This document shows positions 1 to 6,388 of a DNA stretch of 6,388 bases, piece by piece; the stretch's first letter is position 1, and each line of letters begins with the position of its first letter. The stretch is from Verrucomicrobiota bacterium (GTDB lineage Bacteria > Verrucomicrobiota > Kiritimatiellia > UBA8416 > JAIOPI01): contig JAQCIA010000125.1 in assembly GCA_027620105.1 (NCBI GenBank), positions 1 through 6,388 of the forward strand. The letters run 5' to 3'. The position numbers and the translations under genes are program-made. The notes beneath the pieces were generated by a model. The model was not told the origin of the DNA. It searched no databases and was given only the letters and a program-made list of their open reading frames with translations.

Positions 1-108
1 AAACGAATTGTCACCCCCCGAGCCGGTAAACTCACTCCCCATCATGGCCACTGCGACCGTCAGTACGCCGCCGAGGCTCAAGCGCTTGATCAGAGAAAAC
101 TTAGTCAT
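1..108 (-). CDS. Start of a secreted protein of unknown family (3' partial, signal peptide only)
   Basis: Only the first 36 codons are inside the window. The product begins MTKFSLIKRLSLGGVLTVAV and continues AMMGSEFTGSGGDNSF. This is a classic Sec signal peptide: a short basic n-region (K3, K8, R9) and a hydrophobic core at about 10-23. Cleavage after VAVA (about residue 21) or near the MMG just beyond it would be plausible. There is no lipobox cysteine. The ATG at 106-108 is chosen because the frame is closed upstream by a TAG at 121-123, and a weak AGGA at 119-122 sits 10 bases before it. It lies 113 bases after the stop of the giant gene on the same strand. Too little is present to name a family. 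The short residue after the core is rich in Gly and Ser. Confidence 0.72.
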   Translation of the reverse strand, partial: MTKFSLIKRLSLGGVLTVAVAMMGSEFTGSGGDNSF

Positions 109-118
109 GCCACTAGCA

Positions 119-122
119 TCCT
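119..122 (-). promoter_or_regulatory. Weak ribosome binding site for the secreted-protein gene
   Basis: The minus strand reads AGGA here, followed by 10 bases and then the ATG at 106-108. It is short and slightly far, but it is the only purine-rich match upstream of this start. An overlapping out-of-frame ATG at 117-119 opens only four codons before a TGA that overlaps the real start. Confidence 0.35.
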
Positions 123-154
123 ATACCCGTCCACCCGACCGGGGAATTTGTCGG

Positions 155-170
155 CCGCCCTTGAGGGCGG
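155..170 (-). terminator. GC-rich hairpin between the two genes, possible terminator
   Basis: A perfect 6-bp inverted repeat (CCGCCC, four-base loop, GGGCGG) lies in the 113-base gap, 52 bases after the stop of the giant gene. On the minus strand no U-tract follows, so it is not a canonical intrinsic terminator. A second, weaker inverted repeat (ccgac at 135-139, gtcgg at 150-154) adjoins it. It could be a terminator, an mRNA-stabilising stem or chance in GC-rich DNA. The rest of 109-221 shows no clear promoter. Confidence 0.3.
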
Positions 171-221
171 TAGCGCGCCAGATTTTTCCGTCGCGCCCGT
201 TCCTATTTAACTTCAACTTGT

Positions 222-2123
222 TTAGAACGACCAGAAGATCCTGTACCGATACGAGCCCACGCGATTCGTGTTCACTCCGTCCACGAAGTGGAATTGATTG
301 CTCACCGAATCGTAGGCGACCGTCGCCTGTGCCGGGGCATCAATCCACTGAAGCTGGTTCGCACTATACTGAACCTGATATTGCACTGCAACACCCGCGT
401 TTGACTCCGTGGCTCTTCCGTTGCTCCCGCCCTGCTTCAGCCCGGTCGGCAGCGCGTGCCACCGCACCACAGCACGACCCTGCGCATCAAACGTAACCCC
501 CGCGATGTCGAAATAGATCTGCTCAAAGGGGTCGAGCCCGAACGCCGTCTTCACGCGCACCGGCACGCCATCCGGCCCGGCTGCATAGATCGACACGGGA
601 TTCAGGTTCATCGGCGTGGCCGCATAGGACTCGTAGTCGTTGATGCCGTCAGTGTTGCTGTCCGTGTATCCACGCACGTTTCCGGCGCCAGCTGTGGTCA
701 GCTTGTTCCAGTGCTGATACTCCCAGTCGTCTGCGATACGGTCATTATCCGTGTCGGCGAAGACCACCATGATGTCCTGCAACGTTGCGCTGGCCGGTAC
801 TGTAATCCCTCTTGGCAGGTAGGCGTTCGCGCGCACAAAACCATCGCTCTCCCAAGACTGGCGAGCCTTGTCGCCGTTCTGGTCCAGGAACCCGCGGACG
901 TAGTAGGTGCCCGGCGTGAGTCCTCGGATGTTGTAGGCCATGGTATTCCGCGGCCAGTCATTGCTGCTTGACCTATTGGCGACGGCAACCTGGGCAACCG
1001 GTTCCAGCGAGAAATCAGGCGACGTGTAGGCCTGAACCACAAAGGTGCTGTTGGTGACCTTCCCGACGTAGATCAGTTCGCCGGAGATCGAGTAGGGCCC
1101 GGCGGGGGTGTCCGCCATGTCAATGCCCAAGCTCCTAGTGGCCGACCACGGTGAGGTATGGCCTGGCGCGGTTGCCTGAACGCGCCAGTAGTAGGTTCCG
1201 TTGGTGAAGTTCGCATCGCCGGCGCGCAGCGGTACACGCAGGGAAACGACGCCCAAGGCGTTCGGCACGGGCACCACTTCCTGGTAATTAACCAGCGGCG
1301 TCACGAATGTCGGACTCTTGGCGATTTGTAGTCGGTAGGCGGTCGCCCCAACGGATTGCGCCCAGGCCAGCGTATTTTGGGCAAAGCGCCAGATCGTTCC
1401 GTTCGGGGTGCTCGGCACTGGTGCCGTGAGCGAGGCAGGATAGGTCACGACGAACGGCTTGTTCGTAACAATCAAATCCACGTTGTTCAGGGTGTGGTAG
1501 ACGAACCATTCATACGTGGCCGCGTCCAACCCAATCTTACCCGCAAGCAGGTAGTCCCATTCGTGGAAATACGTGCGTGGCGCCGCCACGTCGCGTCGCA
1601 ACACCACCGGTGAATTGGCCAGGCTGCGATTGCGGATCACGATGCGATAATTGTTCGCGTTCGGCAGAGCCGGCCAACTGAAGCGCCCGTAACCCGGCAG
1701 CTCATAGTCGGGTTGCGCGTAGACGCTCTGGGATTCCTGTAATTCTAGCGTCACGAGATCGGCCTCATCGAATCCGATGTTTAGCGGCTGCCTGCGCGCC
1801 GTGCCCGCGGGCTCTCCCTCGTTCCACGTTCCATCTCCGTTGTTATCGATGAACGCGAAGATATAGTTGTCTCCCTCACGAACATGACCATCGGTGACCG
1901 CCAGCGCCCCCTCGAACGGAATCGACTGCAGGCCAACAAAGTAACTCCAACCTGCGTAGATCGGCGTCGCAGGGGGAATCACGTTCGGCAGTGTCGTCAC
2001 GCTCCATGCACCCGAGGTGTATTCGATTGTGCCGAAACGCACGGGATCGCTGGTGGTTGTACGCAGGACGCCGTTACCGAGATCCTGATAAGCCAATCGA
2101 TATCGACGCGGAGCCAGGTACAA
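222..2123 (-). CDS. C-terminal part of the same giant protein: fibronectin-like, transthyretin-like and calcium-loop domains
   Basis: This 633-residue frame is open from 2147, just after a TAA at 2148-2150. The only early start is a TTG at 2123 with no Shine-Dalgarno sequence before it, so I do not think it starts on its own. Residues from that TTG: 1-130, the end of a beta-sandwich with the acidic loop FIDNNGDGTWNEGEPAG (91-107); 145-230 and 235-335, two fibronectin/Ig-like domains (strands such as YEWFVYHTL and YYWRVQATAPG); 342-435, a transthyretin/carboxypeptidase-regulatory-like sandwich with GLTPGTYYVRGFLDQNGD; 457-505, two calcium loops (DTDNDRIAD, DSNTDGIND); 533-633, a terminal beta-rich domain ending RYRIFWSF. 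No cysteine is seen. No PEP-CTERM, LPxTG or transmembrane tail is visible. The stop TAA at 222-224 looks like the natural end. These domain types are usually structural spacers or ligand-binding units in extracellular proteins. Fold names rest on strand patterns read by eye. Confidence 0.82.
   Translation of the reverse strand: MYLAPRRYRLAYQDLGNGVLRTTTSDPVRFGTIEYTSGAWSVTTLPNVIPPATPIYAGWSYFVGLQSIPFEGALAVTDGHVREGDNYIFAFIDNNGDGTWNEGEPAGTARRQPLNIGFDEADLVTLELQESQSVYAQPDYELPGYGRFSWPALPNANNYRIVIRNRSLANSPVVLRRDVAAPRTYFHEWDYLLAGKIGLDAATYEWFVYHTLNNVDLIVTNKPFVVTYPASLTAPVPSTPNGTIWRFAQNTLAWAQSVGATAYRLQIAKSPTFVTPLVNYQEVVPVPNALGVVSLRVPLRAGDANFTNGTYYWRVQATAPGHTSPWSATRSLGIDMADTPAGPYSISGELIYVGKVTNSTFVVQAYTSPDFSLEPVAQVAVANRSSSNDWPRNTMAYNIRGLTPGTYYVRGFLDQNGDKARQSWESDGFVRANAYLPRGITVPASATLQDIMVVFADTDNDRIADDWEYQHWNKLTTAGAGNVRGYTDSNTDGINDYESYAATPMNLNPVSIYAAGPDGVPVRVKTAFGLDPFEQIYFDIAGVTFDAQGRAVVRWHALPTGLKQGGSNGRATESNAGVAVQYQVQYSANQLQWIDAPAQATVAYDSVSNQFHFVDGVNTNRVGSYRYRIFWSF
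609..755 (-). repeat. Third, short calcium-loop segment near the C-terminus
   Basis: This encodes residues 457-505 of the downstream frame. Two loops are visible, DTDNDRIAD followed by DWE, and DSNTDGIND followed by YESYA. The spacing and the loop-plus-WE signature match the first loops of the two larger blocks, which supports the view that both frames belong to one protein. Confidence 0.65.
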
Positions 2124-5100
2124 CGGGAACTGTCGTGAGCTGACCGTTTACGACAGTCGTACTCTGAGGGCCTGAGCCCCCCAGCTGCGAGAATGGAATA
2201 GTTTGCGAATTTCCCAGGATACCGACCGCATCAGGAATCCCGTCCATTTGAGGCCGGCTATAGATGTTGGCAACAATCGGCCCCTCCGTGCGAAATCCCT
2301 TATAATTCACGTGCACGTGGATGCTTGGAACCGGGTAGGCGCCAAGGTCCTGAGGTGCGGTGGGCACGCGCGCCTCAGACCCATTGCTCCATCCGTCGCT
2401 ATCTGCGTCCTCATGTGAGTCGTATCGACGTGGATCCAGTCCTTCGTGTACCTCCCAACCATCCTCCATCCCGTCGAAGTCCGTGAAGCGTTCGCCGTAG
2501 ATTCGGAACTCATTGGTTGTGGTCAGATCCCACGAGAAGAAGTCCGAGAGCCCGTCACGATCAGAGTCCGGCTCCATCGGGCTCGTGCCCGCTTCGAGTT
2601 CGGCAGCGTTCGTCAGGCCATCGCCGTCTGGGTCGCCGTAAGCTCCGTCCGCGCCTTGCGCCGAGCCGGGGTCCAGTCCGTGCTCAATCTCCCACCAGTC
2701 CGGGAGTTCGTCGGAATCGGAGTCGCCAATGGCAAATTCCGGCGTACCGTCCACAGCGGAAACCCTGAAGACCACGCCGCTTTGCATCACGCCGGCATAA
2801 CCCAGATCGTTGCGCTGCATGTAGTTTTCGACGGTCTTACCGCCATCCACCGAGCCCAGGTAGCCGGCGAGCTTCCCTTCGAACCCACGCAGGCGATCCA
2901 CGCTGACCGGCGGCCGTGCGTTCACGATGATCTCATTGCCCGCCGGTAGTGGCAGCATGCGATATGGCAGCAAGTCGTTCGCTTCATCCTGAACCCAAGG
3001 CGGCGAGATGACGCCATCAAAGGTCAGGTACGAGACCAGCCGTTGATGGTGCCCGGAACCAACCGCGCTTTCAGGAATTGGAGCGATATCAAGCAGACCC
3101 TGCGTGATATCCCTCGCGCTCATACCGAACTTCATGTGTTGAATGACGGATTCCTGGCTAATATCCTCGTTCCAGACCATGACTTCGTCGATGTGCGCCT
3201 TTATCCCCTCCTCCGCGACTCTCAAGACACTGTTAGTCGGAGGATAGGTGAAGAAGAAGCTCTCGAACCTCGGTGCCGGGCGCGTCATGAAGGTATAGTA
3301 TGGCTTCTCGGCGTCGCGAATGCCGTCGATATACAGCGTGATCTTGGTGCTGTCGCCCACCAGAGCCAAGTGGTGCCACGTACCGTCCCGGATATCGACT
3401 TCCGAGGTCAGGTTTCGTGTGATGATTTCCTGATTCACATCTAGGCGCGAAAGCACGAGGAGCGCAGGTGGCACAAACACCGGCGTAACCACACTCACCT
3501 GCCCCTGCCACACGCCCTGCGGTCGGCCTTCGGGCGAAATGCGCAAGCTGTTATTGACACGCCAGTCCGGCTCCGTGGCGAGCAGGTTCACGTCGATCTT
3601 CCGCTCGACTACAATTCCGCCGGGGGCCCCTCGCTCCATCTTGACCCATGCTTCCATAGCAAACTTGTGCGTTTGCAGCCCACTCACGTATTCGAGTGTT
3701 CTAAATTTCGAAATCTCGCTGAAGTCATAGAGTAGACCATTTTCCTCCGGTTGCGTGGCTCGCCCGAGAAACGCGTTTTGATCCGCGTTGTAGACGTTCT
3801 GCAGCAACGCCGGCGAGAACAACAGGGTCTTGCGGTAGGATTCCGTGATCTCCAGTGCCGTTCTGGGGGTGTTCCATATCCTTATCTCTCGCATGTCGCC
3901 CTCGAATCCGGGCGAACCAATCGTCACGATGCCGCCGATAGTGCCGACGGGACCTGCCCCGATGACCTGGCTCAACGCAACTTCGTTGCCATCGAAGTAT
4001 AGCGAGAAGCGGCCGCCCGCAAACGTGGCCGCCAGATGATTCCAGGCAGCGGCGTTGGTACCGGTCCGAATATTGACCGTCGGCGCGTTACCAAGCAACA
4101 TCACGCGACTGTGTCCGGCATCGTCGCGGTCAAACAGCGCGTAGGGCCGGATTTGACCCGCGGAATTCGTGAGCCCAAGCTCGAAGGTCGCCCACCCTGG
4201 CGCTTCCTTGGTCCGACGCTGGATCAGGGGCACCAGCCTTCCGCTTGCCACCGTGGTCGGCCGTACCCAGGCCTCGACACTCCAGTTCGTGAGCGCGTAG
4301 ATCCCGGTCTCCTCGGCGTCCACCTGCTCGTCCACCACCACGGTGTTGCTGACGCCAACGCTGTTGGGGAAATGAAGGTAGCGCGCCAGGAACGGTGATT
4401 CCGAACGGTTCACGTTCGAGTTGCGGGTCCGCTCGTCCTCGTCGCTCAAACTATCATCGTCGCTGTCAAGGTTGAGCGGAGGGAACGGTGTCGCAATCCA
4501 CACCACACCACTGGTCGTCGCTTGCGCCACATGCGGCCAGCCGATCATCCAGTCATTAACGTAGTGGCTGTTCTGAGCGTACAGGCTGTTGGTGCTGGGC
4601 CCCACGCTGCAGTCATCGAAGTTGAATAGCCGTTTCGGCGAACGAATCTCATCCGGCGTCAAACCCGAGTGCTCCGGCAGGAGGACGCCGCGCGCTTGTT
4701 GAATCTCGAAGCCCGAGCGCACATAATCCCATGTTCGCACCGCGTCGATCATGCCGACGAAGCCGCGCTCGACCCCGCCGGGTACCAGATCACCACCGCC
4801 GATCGTCGTCTCGAAGACCTTGTCGTACAGAATCTGTGGCACGGGCTGCGCCACCACGCTGGTCACCCGCCGTCCGTCCACGTACAGTCGAAGCTGGCTT
4901 CCGTTCAGATCCAAGACGCCTGCGATGTGCGTCCAGTTCGTGCTGAGGAGGTACAGAGAATTGGTCGGCGCAACGGCCGTGATCAGGTTGGTGCGAGCGT
5001 TGCCGGCCTGGTACGACACATAGGGCCAGCCGTTCGAAACCCCGAGTTCATAGTGCAACCAGTTGGTGGCACCACCCGAATACTGTGCCCAGCGGCGCAG

Positions 5101-6388
5101 GACAATCTGTTCCCCGATTGTATTCGTCGTCTGGATCCATGCCTCAACCGTCCAGGAACGGCTAAGGTCCGTGACCGTTTCCCGACTCGTCAGCGGCACT
5201 CTTCCGATTAATTCCGTACGAACCTTCAGCCGTCCCGTTCCATCGAACTGGTAAGCGCCAGGGCGGGATGGACTGTAGCCATTCAAGGGATCCGTCCCCA
5301 TGATGACTTCCTCATTGTCCGAGAACCCGTCATCGTCCGTGTCATACAGACCGGCATGGGTATGGGTGACGTTCTGTTCCTGGATATTCGTCAGGCCATC
5401 CCCGTCCGGATCCTCCGCATCGTCCGTGATGCCGTCGCCATCCGAGTCAGGATCGAAGGCCTTGTTCCCCGATTGGTATTCGGCAAGGTTTGACAGGCCA
5501 TCGCCATCCCGATCCTCATCAGCGTCCTCTGCGGAGGGATCGATTCCATTCGCCGTTTCCCACCAATCCGGCATCCCGTCGTTGTCGCTGTCCATGATCA
5601 GGAATTCCGTCGCCACGGGATCCGTCTTGTCCAGGTCCACGAAGTTGGCCCCGGCGGCCGAAAACACGCCGCCGGCCACCAGAGAGTTCCGCAGCATGTA
5701 GTTCTCGACGTTACCAGGTGACACGCCTGTGCCATCCGAGCCCGGGAAATAGCCGGTCATTTTTTTACCGAAAGACCGCGACAAACCGTCCACGGCGATC
5801 GGCGGACGTCCCACGGACACGATTTCGCTGCCGCTCGTTAGCGGCAGAATGCGGTACGGAACCGCCGCGTTGGCGAGATCGTCGATAAAGATCGCCTGCT
5901 GCGCCGTTCCGTCATATACAACATACGAGACTAGGCGCTTATGCCGCACGCCCGTGCCTCCCGGCCCAGCCGCCACCGCGCCAGTGGGCGGCACAGTCTT
6001 CCAGGGCGGCGTCATCCCCGCGTTTCCCAGCGGGAGAGGAGCAAAGCCATAGTACTGGATCTGCTGCGCCACGTCCGCAAGCGACAGACCAAAGGTCGCG
6101 TGCCGCGCGATTTCGATCGGGTCCAGAAAATCGTTCCAGAACGACGCTTCGTCGATGATGCCGTCGAATCCTCCCTGGCCAATCCGAAGCACAGTTGCCA
6201 CGTCCTCGAATTGAATATACGCCGTGATGGTCGCGGCGGGCGGGTTGATCCGCCTGAAGTAGGGGCCCTGAGTATCGAGGATGGCGTCAATATACAACGT
6301 GACATTTTGCCCATCGCCGACCGCGGCCACGTGGTTCCATTGCCAATATTGCAGGTTCACATCTGACTTAGCAAATCGTCTGGCCAGT
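2074..6388 (-). CDS. Giant LamG-domain / calcium-repeat secreted protein, N-terminal part (5' partial, frameshifted 3' end)
   Basis: The frame is open to the right edge, so the true start lies outside. The GTG at 6360 is not the start: the nine codons before it continue the same LamG domain. Residues below count from that GTG. Four LamG (concanavalin A-like) domains are visible: about 1-95 (C-terminal half only), 365-565, 658-840 and 855-1085. Each shows a W-x-H-[LIV]-A strand and an LY[VIF]D[GA] turn (W8, W476, W773, W995), then a 'ID-x(4)-W' type strand (W75, W544, W829, W1063). Acidic DxDxDG calcium loops lie at 257-348, 632-640 and 1213-1326. Two similar linkers of unknown type lie at 138-255 and 1104-1210. 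A beta-sandwich starts near 1345 and is cut by the TAA at 2074-2076. Only one cysteine (584) is seen. LamG domains commonly bind glycans or proteins; adhesion or polysaccharide binding outside the cell is inferred, and no catalytic residues are recognisable. It probably continues into the frame ending at 222. Confidence 0.88.
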   Translation of the reverse strand, partial: LARRFAKSDVNLQYWQWNHVAAVGDGQNVTLYIDAILDTQGPYFRRINPPAATITAYIQFEDVATVLRIGQGGFDGIIDEASFWNDFLDPIEIARHATFGLSLADVAQQIQYYGFAPLPLGNAGMTPPWKTVPPTGAVAAGPGGTGVRHKRLVSYVVYDGTAQQAIFIDDLANAAVPYRILPLTSGSEIVSVGRPPIAVDGLSRSFGKKMTGYFPGSDGTGVSPGNVENYMLRNSLVAGGVFSAAGANFVDLDKTDPVATEFLIMDSDNDGMPDWWETANGIDPSAEDADEDRDGDGLSNLAEYQSGNKAFDPDSDGDGITDDAEDPDGDGLTNIQEQNVTHTHAGLYDTDDDGFSDNEEVIMGTDPLNGYSPSRPGAYQFDGTGRLKVRTELIGRVPLTSRETVTDLSRSWTVEAWIQTTNTIGEQIVLRRWAQYSGGATNWLHYELGVSNGWPYVSYQAGNARTNLITAVAPTNSLYLLSTNWTHIAGVLDLNGSQLRLYVDGRRVTSVVAQPVPQILYDKVFETTIGGGDLVPGGVERGFVGMIDAVRTWDYVRSGFEIQQARGVLLPEHSGLTPDEIRSPKRLFNFDDCSVGPSTNSLYAQNSHYVNDWMIGWPHVAQATTSGVVWIATPFPPLNLDSDDDSLSDEDERTRNSNVNRSESPFLARYLHFPNSVGVSNTVVVDEQVDAEETGIYALTNWSVEAWVRPTTVASGRLVPLIQRRTKEAPGWATFELGLTNSAGQIRPYALFDRDDAGHSRVMLLGNAPTVNIRTGTNAAAWNHLAATFAGGRFSLYFDGNEVALSQVIGAGPVGTIGGIVTIGSPGFEGDMREIRIWNTPRTALEITESYRKTLLFSPALLQNVYNADQNAFLGRATQPEENGLLYDFSEISKFRTLEYVSGLQTHKFAMEAWVKMERGAPGGIVVERKIDVNLLATEPDWRVNNSLRISPEGRPQGVWQGQVSVVTPVFVPPALLVLSRLDVNQEIITRNLTSEVDIRDGTWHHLALVGDSTKITLYIDGIRDAEKPYYTFMTRPAPRFESFFFTYPPTNSVLRVAEEGIKAHIDEVMVWNEDISQESVIQHMKFGMSARDITQGLLDIAPIPESAVGSGHHQRLVSYLTFDGVISPPWVQDEANDLLPYRMLPLPAGNEIIVNARPPVSVDRLRGFEGKLAGYLGSVDGGKTVENYMQRNDLGYAGVMQSGVVFRVSAVDGTPEFAIGDSDSDELPDWWEIEHGLDPGSAQGADGAYGDPDGDGLTNAAELEAGTSPMEPDSDRDGLSDFFSWDLTTTNEFRIYGERFTDFDGMEDGWEVHEGLDPRRYDSHEDADSDGWSNGSEARVPTAPQDLGAYPVPSIHVHVNYKGFRTEGPIVANIYSRPQMDGIPDAVGILGNSQTIPFSQLGGSGPQSTTVVNGQLTTVPVVPGSASISIGLSGSR
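2077..2147 (-). other. Frameshift junction joining the two reading frames of the giant gene
   Basis: The upstream frame is open to a TAA at 2074-2076 and the downstream frame is open only after a TAA at 2148-2150. A single change of frame must therefore fall in this interval. The downstream frame is +1 relative to the upstream one, so removing one base or adding two would join them. Protein pattern narrows it to about 2100-2115: 'TTVPVVPG' (ending at 2113) in the first frame followed by 'RYRLAYQDLGNG' in the second resembles 'GLTPGTYYVRGFLDQNGD', the end of the transthyretin-like domain later in the protein. No long homopolymer lies inside the interval. The G6 run (minus strand) at 2177-2182 is outside it and cannot be the single cause. 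It may be a sequencing error, a real mutation or, less likely, programmed slippage. Confidence 0.72.
2356..2724 (-). repeat. Second acidic calcium-loop repeat block
   Basis: This encodes residues 1213-1335 of the first frame. Loops are DSDSDELPD followed by DWWE and GLDP, DPDGDGLTN, DSDRDGLSD, a degenerate TDFDGMED followed by GWE and GLDP, and DADSDGWSN. The block is more degenerate than the first one: it has a 20-residue insertion before TDFDG and loses Asp at some expected positions. It joins the second LamG-linker module to the C-terminal beta-sandwich domains. Confidence 0.75.
2668..3426 (-). repeat. Duplicated module, copy 2: LamG end + linker + DWWE calcium loop
   Basis: This region (residues 979-1231 of the first frame) is the partner of the module at the right edge. 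Matching landmarks are WHHLALVGDS, LYIDG, RLVSYLTFDG, PYRMLPLPAG, RPPVSVDRL, VENYMQRNDL and DWWE...GLDP. In this copy the full LamG domain before it is present and carries an insertion rich in Val, Pro and Leu at about residues 945-975. Confidence 0.75.
5290..5592 (-). repeat. First acidic calcium-loop repeat block
   Basis: This stretch encodes residues 257-357 of the giant protein's first frame. It contains five DxDxDG-type loops in irregular tandem: DSDNDGMPD, DEDRDGDGLSN, DPDSDGDGITD, DPDGDGLTN and DTDDDGFSD. The first is followed by DWWE and NGIDP. The alternating Asp pattern is that of thrombospondin type 3-like / EF-hand-like calcium loops, which usually form a rigid calcium-dependent spacer outside the cell. 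Confidence 0.8.
5536..6388 (-). repeat. Duplicated module, copy 1: LamG end + linker + DWWE calcium loop
   Basis: This region, up to residue 275 of the first frame, matches a second region about 2960 bases further along the gene in the same order. Shared landmarks are WNHVAAVGDG, LYIDA, RLVSYVVYDG, PYRILPL, RPPIAVDGL, VENYMLRNSL and DWWE...GIDP. Similarity is at protein level; the DNA has diverged, so the duplication is old. Confidence 0.75.

Noticed and set aside
120..125. TATAGG on the minus strand as a -10 promoter box for the downstream gene
   Set aside because: No suitably spaced -35 element is visible, and it would place the transcript start only a few bases before the ATG.
8..496. Plus-strand frame of 162 codons at the left end
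   Set aside because: It lies antisense to the signal-peptide start, the gap and the end of the giant gene. Its translation is Pro/Arg/Ser-rich low-complexity sequence with no domain pattern.
698..1042. Minus-strand frame of 114 codons inside the C-terminal part
   Set aside because: Same strand but another frame; its Arg/Ser/Thr-rich translation has no domain pattern, while the main frame shows a calcium loop and beta-sandwich here.
2177..2182. Six-base homopolymer as the cause of the frameshift
   Set aside because: An indel here would put the reading into the frame that meets the TAA at 2148-2150, so it cannot by itself join the two frames.
2446..2949. Plus-strand frame of 167 codons
   Set aside because: Antisense to the second linker and calcium block, where the minus-strand frame is clearly real by repeat conservation.
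4669..5211. Plus-strand frame of 180 codons
   Set aside because: Fully antisense to the second complete LamG region. Its translation shows Arg/His-rich shadow composition and no recognisable motif.
5300..5701. Plus-strand frame of 133 codons, rich in Ser and Pro
   Set aside because: It is the reverse complement of the DxDxDG calcium repeats, which produces Ser/Pro-rich antisense frames automatically.
6358..6360. GTG as the real start of the giant gene
   Set aside because: The frame stays open upstream to the window edge, and the codon lies in the middle of a LamG domain whose matching copy extends well before this point.

Overview
The window is almost entirely one very large minus-strand gene for a secreted or surface-exposed multidomain protein. 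It is cut off at its N-terminal end by the right window edge and appears split by a frameshift near 2100-2115. A second minus-strand gene begins at 108 and runs off the left edge. The style of the big protein (serial LamG/concanavalin A-like domains, Asp-rich DxDxDG calcium-loop repeats ending in 'DWWE...GLDP', fibronectin-like domains, almost no cysteine) is typical of giant proteins in the Verrucomicrobiota/Kiritimatiellota/Lentisphaerota/Planctomycetota group. The GC-rich base composition fits. This placement is inference from protein style; no marker gene is present.

Layout along the minus strand, in the direction of transcription. From 6388 to 2074 lies the first reading frame: the tail of one LamG domain, a linker of unknown type, a run of acidic calcium-loop repeats, three further LamG domains, a second copy of the same linker, a second acidic-repeat block, and the start of a beta-sandwich. 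From 2123 to 222 a second frame carries on in the +1 frame with the rest of that beta-sandwich, two fibronectin/Ig-like domains, a transthyretin-like sandwich, another calcium-loop segment and a terminal beta-rich domain. I read the two frames as one gene: the domain at the junction is divided between them, the second frame has no convincing start, and the shift can be confined to 2077-2147.

From 221 to 109 is a 113-base intergenic gap with a GC-rich hairpin. From 108 to 1 is the first 36 codons of a new protein that opens with a signal peptide.

The large protein probably binds carbohydrate or other ligands through its LamG domains, on a calcium-stiffened extracellular stalk. The downstream gene also encodes an exported product, so the pair looks like a cell-envelope locus. 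I found no RNA gene, insertion sequence, CRISPR array or phage gene. The long plus-strand open frames are antisense shadows of the acidic, GC-rich minus-strand coding sequence.
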